Below are positions 34,606-44,263 of a stretch of 64,000 nt of DNA, piece by piece (position 1 is the stretch's first letter; every line of letters starts with the position of its first letter). A program made the translations under genes and the position numbers. This stretch comes from Pistricoccus aurantiacus (GTDB lineage: Bacteria; Pseudomonadota; Gammaproteobacteria; Pseudomonadales; Halomonadaceae), in assembly GCF_042682565.1 (NCBI RefSeq), contig NZ_JBHUIC010000005.1; one strand, given 5' to 3'. Under the pieces are notes generated by a model. That model made no database searches. It saw nothing but the letters and a program-made list of their open reading frames with translations, and was not told the DNA's origin.

Positions 34606-37086
34606 TCAATGCAGCCGCCGCTGGTCCCCGGGCAGGATGTCGATATGCAAAGGTGCCCAATGCCGCGGGCGTGCACCGGGAAAATCCAGACTGGCCCAGG
34701 GGCCTGCCAGGGGCGGCGCCGCGCACAGCCAGGCGACCAGGGAGTCGCGAAAGCCCTGCAAGAACATGTCCCGCTCTTCGGTTTCTCCCATGAAGAAGGC
34801 AAAACCCGCGTAAAGCCCCCGAGCATAGTCCTGCCAGCCTGCGTAATGGCGCTCCGCCAGCGCCAGGGCGGCATCCAGCAGCGACTCGAAGCGCGGCTGA
34901 TCCAGCCAGGCCAGCTGACGACCGGCAATCGCCAGATCCACCAGCTGCGCCACGTCCCAGGCGGCCATGTCAACCTCGTTACAATCCGCCTCGTTGTCCC
35001 GTACCCGCTTGAGCCGCAGCAGATGATGGCGCTCTTCCTCGCTGCAGTCGTCGGATTCGAGAATGGCGATTTCAGCCTCCAGCCGTTTGACATTCAGCGT
35101 ATACGGCGCGTAGTTGATCTGATAGTCCTGTCGATCCCCGGCCTCACGCAGGAACTCGAGAAACTCCTGAAGCTCCCCCGGGCCGTGCAGGCCGTAATGA
35201 CCGTCGATCCATTCGCGGATGCCCTGAGCTTCCCGCTCGCTCTCCGGCCAGGGTTCGCTCCAGACGTTGGCATTCAAGGGGCCCGCCAAGGACAGCGCGG
35301 TAAATTTCGACAGACTCGGCCGCGGCGCCGGCTCCTGCCAATGGGAAGACGCCACTTGCCAGTCGAGCCAGTGAAAAGGGCTACCCGGATCGTCGCGATG
35401 CCAGAGAATGTCCTTTTCCAGCGAGGGGATGGGATTTCCCTGATCATCGAGCTCCGGCAACGTCTTGTCCCAGCAGGCCCAGGCGTCCAGCAGGCGCCGA
35501 GGAAATGGATAGAAATGACACAGCACGCTGCGTAGGGCAGCGATCAAGGGCTCGAGGCGCTGGGGCTCGAACTCGCCGCTGTCCAAGGCCATCTGCAGGT
35601 AAAAGGCGTATTTTTCCCCCATGTGAATGGTCGCGGCATGGCGAACGCAGCCCTTGAGCGCCTCGCGCTGTTCGACGGCCGGCTGGCTGGCACGACCCAA
35701 GGGTGTGACCGGTGAAGGCAGGGCGCCGTGGCTGGCGTCCGCCGCCAGCTGGTTGAGATGGTGCGCCTGGGCGGGTAGCCAGAAACGCGCCAGGCCGGCG
35801 ATGCCTTCCTGGGGATGAATGCCCAGAATATCGCGCAGGTACTGGCTGGCCTCGCTGCGCTGAGCGGCGTCGGGGGGAAGATCCAGCCATTGACGCTGCA
35901 ATAGCTCCGGGGCGCGCAGGGAAGCCAACGCCAGCACCCAATGGCGAGGGTCGCGTCGCCGGTCGTGCATGGCCCGTCGAGAGGCCTCTCGAGTCTCCTC
36001 GTCCAGCAGCGTCTGCAGGGTCTCCTGCCAGGGGCTGGCGGGAGAATGCAGCAGCAAGGCCCAATCATTCTGGATATCCGCCATGTTGTCGCGACCTTCG
36101 AACAGGCTTCGTCCGCGCTGATAGGCTTGAACCACGGCGATCCAGTCGCTGTAGCGCCGCCCGAGCAGATCCGCGCCATGGGCGGCGAAGGCTTGCGCCT
36201 CCTCTTCGCTCAGCCACTCCATGCACCAGCCGGCGTAGGCCAGATCCACCAACCGCAGCCAATCCCAGGCCGCCCATTCCAGGGGTTCGCCCTTTTCGAG
36301 AAAGCGCATCAGAGTCTGGCCATAGGCCAATCCTTCGCCCAGTCCGTCCAACCAGGCCGTTCGCTCCTGGGGCGTGTGTTCCACCAGGCGAATCGCGTCC
36401 AGGTCCCAGCCGTAGCGATCGCCCTGCCCGGCCAGCCATAGCAGAGTCTGGATCAGCGCCGCCCGATCTTCCACCTGCCACTCCTGCTTGAGCCAGCCGT
36501 CGACGTCGGGCCAATCCAGTTCCTGCCGGGGGGGCAGGCATAGCGGCGGCGCAAAGGCCGCGCGCAGGCGCCAGACACGTTGGCCTGGCAGACTCGACCA
36601 CGGCGGCTCGGCTCGAGGTTCCGCTTCGAGACAGTTGCCCAGCAACGCCCAGGTCACGCCGTCGCCTTCGCTTTCCAGCGTCGCCAGCGCCTCGCAGGCG
36701 TCGACGAAACCAAGATCGCCACGCGCCCAACCTTCCGCTCCCCGAGCCCGGCGAAGCGCCTGCAGCCAGTCCTCCAGACCGGCATGCTGGGCATGAATCC
36801 TGTCGGCCAGTTGCACCATCCAGGCTCTCGCCCGCTGCACGGACAACCAAGCCGCGGCAGCCGCCAAAGCCAGCAGTTCCAAGGCGTGTAGCTGCCTCGC
36901 CGGCGCCAGATGATCCGAGACGAACGCCTCGATGAGCCGCCAGCCCAGCTCGCCGCGATCCGGCACACCCAATTCTTCCAGACGAGAAGCGGCAAGAGAC
37001 GGCTTCACCGCACAGGGATCTGGCTCGAAGGCCCAATCGCACAACACCAGTTGCTGTCCCCACCAGGCATTCAGCGGATCGACCAA
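34606..37086 (-). CDS. Large protein with two DUF1266-like units, unknown function
   Basis: An 826-residue, Trp-rich, soluble-looking protein. I recognise two copies of a DUF1266-type unit. Copy 1 (about 195-330) has WLKQEWQVEDRAALIQTL and then AAWDWLRLVDLAYAG with YSDWIAVVQAYQRG; copy 2 (about 622-770) has WIDGHYGLHGPGELQEFL and then AAWDVAQLVDLAIAG with YAGWQDYARGLYAG. DUF1266 proteins (E. coli YbeR, YbeU) have no established role. The region between is not recognised. The start is TTG at 37086 with GAGGTG 5-6 nt upstream; an in-frame stop lies 12 nt before it, so no earlier start exists. The NlpC/P60 gene follows closely. Confidence 0.7.
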   Translation of the reverse strand: MVDPLNAWWGQQLVLCDWAFEPDPCAVKPSLAASRLEELGVPDRGELGWRLIEAFVSDHLAPARQLHALELLALAAAAAWLSVQRARAWMVQLADRIHAQHAGLEDWLQALRRARGAEGWARGDLGFVDACEALATLESEGDGVTWALLGNCLEAEPRAEPPWSSLPGQRVWRLRAAFAPPLCLPPRQELDWPDVDGWLKQEWQVEDRAALIQTLLWLAGQGDRYGWDLDAIRLVEHTPQERTAWLDGLGEGLAYGQTLMRFLEKGEPLEWAAWDWLRLVDLAYAGWCMEWLSEEEAQAFAAHGADLLGRRYSDWIAVVQAYQRGRSLFEGRDNMADIQNDWALLLHSPASPWQETLQTLLDEETREASRRAMHDRRRDPRHWVLALASLRAPELLQRQWLDLPPDAAQRSEASQYLRDILGIHPQEGIAGLARFWLPAQAHHLNQLAADASHGALPSPVTPLGRASQPAVEQREALKGCVRHAATIHMGEKYAFYLQMALDSGEFEPQRLEPLIAALRSVLCHFYPFPRRLLDAWACWDKTLPELDDQGNPIPSLEKDILWHRDDPGSPFHWLDWQVASSHWQEPAPRPSLSKFTALSLAGPLNANVWSEPWPESEREAQGIREWIDGHYGLHGPGELQEFLEFLREAGDRQDYQINYAPYTLNVKRLEAEIAILESDDCSEEERHHLLRLKRVRDNEADCNEVDMAAWDVAQLVDLAIAGRQLAWLDQPRFESLLDAALALAERHYAGWQDYARGLYAGFAFFMGETEERDMFLQGFRDSLVAWLCAAPPLAGPWASLDFPGARPRHWAPLHIDILPGDQRRLH

Positions 37087-37202
37087 GTTTTCACCTCACG
37101 CAATGCATTATCGGCGGATTAGTGTAGCGGAAAGCGCCTCTCGCGCCGATGCCTTCAACGTCGCTAAATCAGGGTTCTGGCTATTTCGCGCTGGGCTTAT
37201 GT

Positions 37203-37226
37203 AAAACGCCCCGCAGGCGGGGCGTT
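37203..37226 (-). terminator. Rho-independent terminator of katE
   Basis: A perfect stem AACGCCCCGC / GCGGGGCGTT (37205-37214 with 37217-37226), followed on the minus strand by a short TTTT, 28 bases past the katE stop. Confidence 0.75.
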
Positions 37227-37254
37227 GAACGGACCACGGCGACACGGGCCATCT

Positions 37255-39405
37255 TCAAGCGGGCATATCGTTGGCCTTGCCATCCCGTGACCAGACGCGA
37301 TGCTCTCCCAGCACCTTGGCGAAGGGCTCGAAAATACTCTCTACCGTATCGCCCAGGAATACGCCGTTTTCACCGGCGGCCACCCCCGCCGCGTCGAGCA
37401 GCACCTCGCCCTCGCCCAGGGCGGCGATAGGCTTGAGATGCTTGTAGGCTTCCTGAAGATAGTAGCGGCCCTGGCCGGAGGCCTTGAGCGTCTGAACGCT
37501 ACTTTCGCCGCCGGGAACGATCACCGCGTCCATGGTCACCGAAGGCAAGCCGTTGAGCATGGCGTCCGGGGTCACGTTCTGACCGCCGCTGGCGCTGACC
37601 GGCGCCATGCTCGGGGCAATGACCATGCTCTGGGCACCCTGCTCCGAAAGCCGGGTCTTGAGCGTTTCGACCTGTTCGCCGTCGACGCCGTCCGCCACCA
37701 GGATGGCCACCTTGCGATACCTGATATTGCCCGGCAGCCGCGCCATCAGGCTCAGCGCCTCGGAGGATTCCTGGGAACTCCTGCCCAGCTCCCCTTCCGG
37801 CGCCACCGGCGAATTCGGTGCCTCGATGCCGTGATTCTCGCCGACGCGACGGGCCAGTTCCGGATCGATGTTGGGCAGGATCTCCTTGATCTGGCGTTCG
37901 CGAATCCAGGGGCGCTTTACCTTCGAGAGCTCGAAGGTGTAGGCGGCGATGATGTGCTCCTTTTCCACGTCGGTCTGGCTATTCCAGAACAGCCGCGCCT
38001 GGGAGTAGTGATCGCCGAAGGATTCGCTGCGCGCGCGTATCTTATGTGCATCGATCCGCTCATGATGACTTTCGTAGCCACCGTTTTCCGCCGCCGCAGG
38101 CGTCTGCCTGGGCCAGCCGTCGTCGATGGAGTTGGGCTCGTAGGAAGCCTGGCCCTTGTTGATGGTCTGACGGTGGGGGGCATCCCGCTGGTTGTTGTGG
38201 AACGGGCACACCGGGCGGTTGATGGGAATCTCGTGGAAGTTCGGCCCGCTCAGGCGCAGCATCTGGGTATCCAGATAGGAGAACAGCCGTCCCTGCAGCA
38301 GTGGATCGTTGCTGAAATCGATGCCCGGCACAACGTGCCCGGGGCTGAAAGCTACCTGCTCCGTCTCGGCGAAGTAGTTGTCCGGGTTGCGGTTGAGCAC
38401 CATCTTGCCGATGGGAATGACCGGCACCTGCTCCTCGGGAATCAGCTTGGTGGCATCGAGAATGTCGAAGTCGAAGCTGTGTTCGTCCTGCTCCTCGACC
38501 ACCTGGATACCCAGTTCCCATTCCAGGAAGTCACCGTTCTCGATGTCCTCCCACATGGCCCGGCGGTTGAAGTCCGGATCGCGGCCCCAGAGCTTCTGGG
38601 CCTCGTCCCAGATCAGCGAGCAGGTACCCGCCAAAGGCTTCCAGTGAAACTTGACGAAGCGCGAGGTGCCCTGCCTGTCGATCAGGCGAAAGCTGTGCAC
38701 GCCAAAGCCTTCCATGTTGCGGAAATGCCGCGGAAAGGCCCGATCCGACATGGTCCAGAGCACCATATGAGCGGATTCCGGAAACAGCGAGACGAAGTCC
38801 CACAGCGTATCGTGGGCGGACTGGCCCTGGGGAATCTCGTTGTGGGGCTCAGGCTTCACCGCGTGGACGAAATCCGGGAACTTGCTGGCGTCCTGCATGA
38901 AGAACACCGGCATGTCGTTGCCTACCAGATCCCAGTTGCCCTCCTCGGTATAGAACTTGACCGCGAAGCCCCGCACGTCGCGTACCGTGTCGTTGGAACC
39001 GCGGGAGCCCTGCACCGTGGAGAAGCGAGTGAAGACCGGCGTCTTCTTGCCGGCCTCGCTGAACAAGGCCGCCTTGGAGTACTGGGCGGCGTTGTCATAG
39101 GCCTCGAAATAGCCATGAGCGGCGGCGCCTCGGGCGTGCACGATGCGTTCGGGAATGCGCTCATGATCGAAGTGGTTGAGCTTTTCCCGGAGGATGAAAT
39201 CCTCCATCAGGGTGGGTCCGCGCTCGCCGGCCTTCAGAGAATTATGATTGTCGGCGATTCGCACCCCTTGGTTGGTGCGAAGGTCGTGGCCTTTCGCGTC
39301 GCTACGATTGTGCTCGAGACGTTCCGACTTGCTGTGCTCGTCGGTCTTGAAATCCGTATCGTTGGGACCGCCGCTATTGCCTTCTGTATAAGGACTACCG
39401 GCCAT
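37255..39405 (-). CDS. katE: Large-subunit catalase HPII
   Basis: Haem catalase of clade 2, 716 residues, degrading H2O2 in the cytoplasm. The catalytic His90 is in RIVHARGAAAHGYFE, the haem tyrosine in RLFSYLDTQ, and a C-terminal flavodoxin/DJ-1-like domain (about 565-700, KVAILVADGVDGEQ, DAVIVPGGESS) is present as in E. coli KatE (753). The ATG at 39405 is preferred: the GTG at 39414 lies directly against the AAAGGA ribosome binding site, which is correctly spaced for the ATG. Downstream lies its own terminator. Confidence 0.96.
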   Translation of the reverse strand: MAGSPYTEGNSGGPNDTDFKTDEHSKSERLEHNRSDAKGHDLRTNQGVRIADNHNSLKAGERGPTLMEDFILREKLNHFDHERIPERIVHARGAAAHGYFEAYDNAAQYSKAALFSEAGKKTPVFTRFSTVQGSRGSNDTVRDVRGFAVKFYTEEGNWDLVGNDMPVFFMQDASKFPDFVHAVKPEPHNEIPQGQSAHDTLWDFVSLFPESAHMVLWTMSDRAFPRHFRNMEGFGVHSFRLIDRQGTSRFVKFHWKPLAGTCSLIWDEAQKLWGRDPDFNRRAMWEDIENGDFLEWELGIQVVEEQDEHSFDFDILDATKLIPEEQVPVIPIGKMVLNRNPDNYFAETEQVAFSPGHVVPGIDFSNDPLLQGRLFSYLDTQMLRLSGPNFHEIPINRPVCPFHNNQRDAPHRQTINKGQASYEPNSIDDGWPRQTPAAAENGGYESHHERIDAHKIRARSESFGDHYSQARLFWNSQTDVEKEHIIAAYTFELSKVKRPWIRERQIKEILPNIDPELARRVGENHGIEAPNSPVAPEGELGRSSQESSEALSLMARLPGNIRYRKVAILVADGVDGEQVETLKTRLSEQGAQSMVIAPSMAPVSASGGQNVTPDAMLNGLPSVTMDAVIVPGGESSVQTLKASGQGRYYLQEAYKHLKPIAALGEGEVLLDAAGVAAGENGVFLGDTVESIFEPFAKVLGEHRVWSRDGKANDMPA

Positions 39406-39444
39406 GATAAACACTCCTTTGCTTATGATGGTTCAATCAGAAAA

Positions 39445-39466
39445 GAAGGACACCGGCATGTCCTTC
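39445..39466. promoter_or_regulatory. 8-bp inverted repeat upstream of katE
   Basis: GAAGGACA (39445-39452) and TGTCCTTC (39459-39466) form a perfect inverted repeat around CCGGCA, 40 bases before the katE ATG. It may be an operator or a leader hairpin. Confidence 0.35.
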
Positions 39467-39578
39467 CTTGTATTCCACTTTGCCACTTTCACTCAAAACA
39501 GCGCAAGCAGGCAATTCGAGCAAGTCGAGAGTCAATTCTTGCCCCCCTGTCCTGACTCTTCGTTTCGATAGCACTTAC

Positions 39579-39821
39579 CTATGATTTTTTCACTTTAGCC
39601 ACGATCCACAGCAGCAGCACTGCCCCCACAACCGCCGTGACCAGGGAGCCGATAAATCCGCCAGCCTTCAGTCCCAGCAAACTGAACAGCAAGCCGCCTA
39701 ATATCGCACCGACAATGCCGACACCAATATTGCCCAGCAGTCCGAAGCCGCCGCCACGCATGATGTTGCCGGCGATCCACCCCGCCAGGCCACCGATGAT
39801 CAACCATAGAATAAAGCCCAT
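39579..39821 (-). CDS. GlsB/YeaQ/YmgE family membrane protein
   Basis: An 80-residue protein of three membrane segments, nearly all Gly and hydrophobic residues (FILWLIIGGLAGWIAGNIMRG, GIVGAILGGLLFSLLG). The family, often labelled transglycosylase-associated, is stress-induced in several bacteria, frequently under the general stress sigma factor; its biochemical role is unknown. GGAGAG lies 8 nt before the ATG. It sits between katE and a DUF924 gene, all on the minus strand. Confidence 0.92.
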   Translation of the reverse strand: MGFILWLIIGGLAGWIAGNIMRGGGFGLLGNIGVGIVGAILGGLLFSLLGLKAGGFIGSLVTAVVGAVLLLWIVAKVKKS

Positions 39822-39879
39822 GGACGTACTCTCCTTATTACGTTTTTCGATGTTTTATTCGCTTCATTGGAGTCTGCTG

Positions 39880-40428
39880 TCAGAAAGAAGAGCCCGGCGT
39901 CTTCAGAAACGCCAACTCTTCTTTCGTCGACTCCCGCCCTAGAATGGCATTGCGATGCGGGTAACGTCCAAATTTCTCGAGAATTTCCCGATGACGATGC
40001 TCGTAATGGAGCTGATCCTCGAGACCCGGTTGATCGAACAGGCGCAGCGCCTCGTCATGTACCGCCAAGGATTCGCTGTGCATGTAAGGCATGTACAGAA
40101 ACGCTTTTTGCGGTGCATCAAGTTGACGGTCCGCGCCTTGCGCCACCGCCTCCTGAGCCAGTATCAACGCCGCCACATCCTGCTGAAAGGCCCGGGGCGT
40201 GTCGCGATGGATATTGCGCGAAAACTGATCGAGCACGATGATTTCCGCCAGCCGGCCCCCGGGAGATCCCCGCCACCCCCAGAGCTCGCCCTGGGCGGCG
40301 CGCTGCCAAAGCGCGCCGAAGCGCTCGTCGATCCGTCGATCGAGTTTCGTGCTCTTGGTAAACCACTGGCTAGGCGCCAGTTCCTCGAACCAGAAAGACA
40401 GCACGCTCTGCTCTTGATCGTCGCTCAT
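39880..40428 (-). CDS. DUF924 family protein
   Basis: A 182-residue helical, TPR-like protein recognised by the family segments VLSFWFEE, LAEIIVLDQFSRNIHRDTPRAF, FLYMPYMHSE and FGRYPHRNAILGRESTKEE. The function is unknown. GGAG precedes the ATG by 9-10 nt. It is divergent from the MFS gene at 40520. Confidence 0.92.
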   Translation of the reverse strand: MSDDQEQSVLSFWFEELAPSQWFTKSTKLDRRIDERFGALWQRAAQGELWGWRGSPGGRLAEIIVLDQFSRNIHRDTPRAFQQDVAALILAQEAVAQGADRQLDAPQKAFLYMPYMHSESLAVHDEALRLFDQPGLEDQLHYEHRHREILEKFGRYPHRNAILGRESTKEELAFLKTPGSSF

Positions 40429-40519
40429 CGGTCATTCACTCCTGAATCGTTATTAGGTCCTGCTTATCCTTGCTAGACTCGAGGTTCGCATCAGTCTAGC
40501 CAAGCCTTCTGGAAGTCAC

Positions 40520-41701
40520 ATGCCTCTTACCGTTTTTCTGCTGTCACTTTGCCAAGCCCTGCTGGTCAGCGGCAACATCCTGCTGATCGCGGTGTCGCCG
40601 CTGATCGGCGCGAGGCTTGCGCCGGACCCGGCCTGGGCGACGGCGCCGGTGGCGACCCAGTGGCTGGGGCTGATGTGCGCGACCATTCCTGCCTCGCTGA
40701 TCATGGCGCGGCTGGGGCGCAAGCGGGGTTTCGTGCTGGGCAACCTGATGGGGCTGATCGGCGTGGCGGTGGCCGCCCAGGCGCTGGTTATCGAGCAGTT
40801 TTCGCTGTTCATGTTCGCCACCTGGCTGATCGGCATCGGTATCGGCTTCGGCCAGCTCTACCGCTTCGCCGCGGTAGAGGCGGCTCCGATAACACTCCGC
40901 GATCGAGCTATCGGCCTGGTCATGGGCGGCGGCGTGCTGGCGGCATTCTTCGGCCCCTGGCTTGCGGAGATCAGCCGGGAACTCGGCGATACCCCTTTCC
41001 TTGGCAGCTTCCTGGGGCTTGGCGCGCTGTATCTGGTTGCGCTGATTATCCTGACAACGATTCGTCTGCCGCCGCCGGAGCAGACTCACGCCGATGAGGG
41101 GCGAGGGCGTCCGCTCGGCACGATCGTCCGCCAGCCGATCTTCATCGTCGCGGTGGTAGCCGCCCTGATAGGCTACGGGGTCATGAACCTGGCGATGACT
41201 GCTACGCCCCTGGCCATGGCGGCGGAGGGCTTTTCCTTTCACCAGGTCGCCATTACCATTCAATGGCACGTGCTGGCGATGTTCCTGCCCTCTTTCGTGA
41301 CCGGCCATTTGACCGCCCGCTTCGGCGCCCGGACCATGATCGTGCTGGGCAGCCTGCTGCTGGCGGCCAGCGGCCTGGTGGCTCAGCTCTCTTTAGGCGT
41401 GATGGGATTCTATCTTGGACTGATCCTTCTGGGGCTGGGCTGGAACTTCACCTTCCTGCCCGCCACCGGTCTGCTGACGGAAACCTACCGCCCCACGGAG
41501 AAAGCGCGCACCCAGGCGACCAATGAGTTCCTGGTATTCACTACCGTGGCGATCACCGCATTGCTGGCGGGCAACCTGGTCGACAACCTGGGCTGGACGA
41601 CTCTCAACGGCGTGCTGATTCCCCTTGCCCTGATGCCCATTGCTACTATCGGCTGGCAGCGACTTGTCGGACGCTCGGAGCAGCCGCATATAAGCCATTA
41701 G
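40520..41701 (+). CDS. MFS transporter
   Basis: A 393-residue carrier with 12 likely membrane segments and the inter-helix motif ARLGRKRGFVLGN. The second half keeps TGHLTARFGARTMI, the matching loop. It resembles the general MFS_1 family and I cannot name a substrate. It starts 92 bases from the divergent DUF924 gene; ycjX follows after 35 bases and may be co-transcribed. Confidence 0.85.
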   Translation: MPLTVFLLSLCQALLVSGNILLIAVSPLIGARLAPDPAWATAPVATQWLGLMCATIPASLIMARLGRKRGFVLGNLMGLIGVAVAAQALVIEQFSLFMFATWLIGIGIGFGQLYRFAAVEAAPITLRDRAIGLVMGGGVLAAFFGPWLAEISRELGDTPFLGSFLGLGALYLVALIILTTIRLPPPEQTHADEGRGRPLGTIVRQPIFIVAVVAALIGYGVMNLAMTATPLAMAAEGFSFHQVAITIQWHVLAMFLPSFVTGHLTARFGARTMIVLGSLLLAASGLVAQLSLGVMGFYLGLILLGLGWNFTFLPATGLLTETYRPTEKARTQATNEFLVFTTVAITALLAGNLVDNLGWTTLNGVLIPLALMPIATIGWQRLVGRSEQPHISH

Positions 41702-41736
41702 AAAACGCTATTCAGGACGGAACGGAACCCTATCCA

Positions 41737-43128
41737 ATGCCAACGTTTTTTCCCCGGGAACTGCAGAATCTCGTCGAACGGGGTCGCGATCGTCAGCTAC
41801 GCCTGGCGGTCACCGGCCTATCCCGCGCCGGCAAGACCGCCTTTCTGACCTCCCTGGTCAACCAGCTGCGTCACGCAGGCCTGGAAGCTCGTCTGGATTT
41901 GCTGCCCGCCGCCCGGGAAGGCCGCCTGCTGGGCGCACAGCGGGTCGATCAGCCGGACTTGAGCGTACCGCGTTTTCCCTTCGATCAAGCCATGGCGGCG
42001 CTGGACGCCGTGCCCCCCACCTGGCCAGATCCGACTCGAGGGATCAGCGAGCTGCGTCTGTCGATTCGCTACCGACCCAGCCGCTCCTCCCTGTTGGGCA
42101 GCGAAACCCGCCGCCTGAGCCTCGATCTGTTCGACTATCCCGGAGAGTGGCTACTCGATCTGCCCTTGCTGGAGCACGACTACCTGAGCTGGAGTAATGC
42201 CCAGCAGCAGGCGCTGGGCAGCGAACGCCGCCGACTGATGCAGGGCTGGCTGGCGGCGGTGAAGGATATTTCACCCGAGGACGAAGCGGATGAGACGCGG
42301 CTGGCGGAGATCGCCGAACACTACGCCCAGGGCTTGCGAAGCGCTCGAGAAGCGGGGTTTTCCGACCTGCAGCCCGGACGTTTCCTGCTGCCCGGCGACC
42401 TGGAAGGCGCACCGGTGCTGCAGTTCTTCCCCCTGCCCGGGCTCGATGGCATCGATCCCAAGGAACTGTCGGCGCTACCCAAGCGCAGCGTCTACCAGAC
42501 CCTGACTCGGCGTTTCGTCCATTATCAGCGGCACGTCGTCAAACCCTTCTATCGAGAACACTTTCGCCGCTTCGATCGCCAGATCGTGCTGGTGGATGTA
42601 TTGGGCGCCCTGAACGCCGGGCCGGAGCGCTTCGCGGATCTCTCACGAGCACTTTCCGCGCTGATGAAAAGCTTCGACTACGGCAAGCGCAGCCTGCTTT
42701 CCCGGCTGTTCGCCCCGCGTATCGACCGCCTGGCCATCGCCGCCACCAAGGCGGATCACGTCACTCCGGAGCAGCACGCCAATCTGACGACCCTGCTCGA
42801 AGCGCTGCTGGCAGAGCCGCTCAAGGATCTGCGCTTCGCCAACGTGCCGGTCAAGGCCCTGTCCCTGGCGTCGATTCGTGCCACCCAGGCCCGGGAACTC
42901 ACCCGCCAAGGACAAACCCAGCCGGTGCTCAAGGGCACCACCCTGGAAGGCGAGGATACGCTGATATTTCCCGGCGAGGTGCCCACTCGCTTGCCGGATA
43001 ATGCCTTCTGGACACGCCAGGGCTTCGATTTCACTGCCTTTCGCCCGCTGCCTCGAGAAGGTGGCGCGCTCCCGCATATCCGCATGGATGCAGCCCTGGA
43101 CTGGCTGATTGGAGACAAACTGCGATGA
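41737..43128 (+). CDS. ycjX: YcjX family P-loop NTPase
   Basis: A 463-residue protein, the length of E. coli YcjX (465). The nucleotide-binding motif is GLSRAGKT (residues 27-34). LDLFDYPGEWLLDLPLL and VLVDVLGALNAGPERF are conserved family segments. In E. coli ycjX-ycjF belong to the phage-shock (sigma-54/PspF) group and the exact activity is unknown. The stop overlaps the ycjF start as ATGA. Confidence 0.94.
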   Translation: MPTFFPRELQNLVERGRDRQLRLAVTGLSRAGKTAFLTSLVNQLRHAGLEARLDLLPAAREGRLLGAQRVDQPDLSVPRFPFDQAMAALDAVPPTWPDPTRGISELRLSIRYRPSRSSLLGSETRRLSLDLFDYPGEWLLDLPLLEHDYLSWSNAQQQALGSERRRLMQGWLAAVKDISPEDEADETRLAEIAEHYAQGLRSAREAGFSDLQPGRFLLPGDLEGAPVLQFFPLPGLDGIDPKELSALPKRSVYQTLTRRFVHYQRHVVKPFYREHFRRFDRQIVLVDVLGALNAGPERFADLSRALSALMKSFDYGKRSLLSRLFAPRIDRLAIAATKADHVTPEQHANLTTLLEALLAEPLKDLRFANVPVKALSLASIRATQARELTRQGQTQPVLKGTTLEGEDTLIFPGEVPTRLPDNAFWTRQGFDFTAFRPLPREGGALPHIRMDAALDWLIGDKLR

Positions 43129-44207
43129 GCAAACCGACTCATTCCAAACCGGCCTCGCCCCGCCCCGCGCAGCGCTTTTCTCTTGATGAAATGGAGCTTG
43201 ATGAAACGGATCTATCGTCTTCGACATTTCAGGATCCACGCCCTACGGAGCGTTTCGAGAGCAGTCAGGAAACTCAGCCGTTGACGGTCCGGGACACGCC
43301 GAGTCCAGCAGAAGATGCGCTAGCCGCCAGTCTGGCCCGGCCGCGCAAGCGGCGCATTGGGCTGCTCTTTCTACTAACCAGCGCTCTGGGGCTGGGAGTG
43401 ATCGAAGCCGGACAGACAGTTTACGCCGCTGCCTTGGGTGGCGACTGGCTGGCCGGCGCCTGGAGCGTCCTGGGGTTGACCGCCCTGGGACTTGGGGCGG
43501 CGGCGCTGCTCAAGGAACTATGGCGACTGCGTCGGCTGCGCCGTCATGGCCGATTGCGGGAAAAACTCGACGATCTGGATGGCGCCAGCACCCGGCAAGC
43601 CTTAGGCCTGGCGGAGACTCTGCGTCAACAGTTGGGCCTGGATAAGGACCACCCTCACTGGCGAAACTTCCTCGCGGCCAAGGAAAGCCACCACGACGGC
43701 GCCGAGATACGCGCCCTGCTGGCACATCATCTGCTTACCCCCCGAGACCGGGAGGCCCGGCGGCTGATTTCCCGCATGTCTAGCGATACCGCCATCATGG
43801 TAGCGGTCAGTCCCATGACCCTGGTGGATATGCTGCTGGTAGCCTGGCGTAATCTTGCCTTGATCGATCGCCTGGCGCGGCTTTACGGCCTGGAACTCGG
43901 CTATGCCAGCCGCCTGAAGCTGCTGCGCCAGGTGCTCTACAACATGGCCTTCGCCGGGGCCAGCGAAATCGCCAGCGACGCCGGCATGGGGCTTCTATCC
44001 ATGAACCTGGCGGGACGGCTCTCCACTCGGGCTGGCCAGGGGCTAGGCGTTGGGCTCTTGAGCGCGCGCCTTGGGCTGCGAACCCTAGGGCTGGCACGCC
44101 CCCTGCCCTTCGAAACTGGCCAGGCACCACGGCTGGGGGATTTACGTCGGGATCTGTGGCAACGCCTGCGTCAACTCGAAACCAGGGACACGCAGCCCCC
44201 CGGCTAG
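43125..44207 (+). CDS. ycjF: YcjF family (DUF697) inner-membrane protein
   Basis: A 360-residue membrane protein. The first 95 residues are polar and rich in Ser, Thr, Pro and acids; two membrane segments follow near residues 73-125 (GLLFLLTSALGLGVIEAGQ, AWSVLGLTALGLGAAALL), and the DUF697 domain covers the second half (MVAVSPMTLVDMLLVAWRN). It is always the partner of YcjX, here coupled by a 4-base overlap. Confidence 0.9.
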   Translation: MSKPTHSKPASPRPAQRFSLDEMELDETDLSSSTFQDPRPTERFESSQETQPLTVRDTPSPAEDALAASLARPRKRRIGLLFLLTSALGLGVIEAGQTVYAAALGGDWLAGAWSVLGLTALGLGAAALLKELWRLRRLRRHGRLREKLDDLDGASTRQALGLAETLRQQLGLDKDHPHWRNFLAAKESHHDGAEIRALLAHHLLTPRDREARRLISRMSSDTAIMVAVSPMTLVDMLLVAWRNLALIDRLARLYGLELGYASRLKLLRQVLYNMAFAGASEIASDAGMGLLSMNLAGRLSTRAGQGLGVGLLSARLGLRTLGLARPLPFETGQAPRLGDLRRDLWQRLRQLETRDTQPPG

Positions 44208-44249
44208 ATTGAATTAAGGTAAGGTTAATCTGAGCCAATCGACGTAGGC

Positions 44250-44263
44250 TTGATTTATATCAA
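44250..44263 (+). promoter_or_regulatory. FNR/ANR-type box before the universal stress gene
   Basis: TTGATTTATATCAA matches the FNR/ANR consensus TTGAT-N4-ATCAA perfectly. Its centre is 41.5 bases before the expected start site if TAAGCT at 44286-44291 is the -10, which is the class II activator geometry. A 7-bp hairpin GAATAAG/CTTATTC (44283-44301) lies just before the ribosome binding site. Confidence 0.7.
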
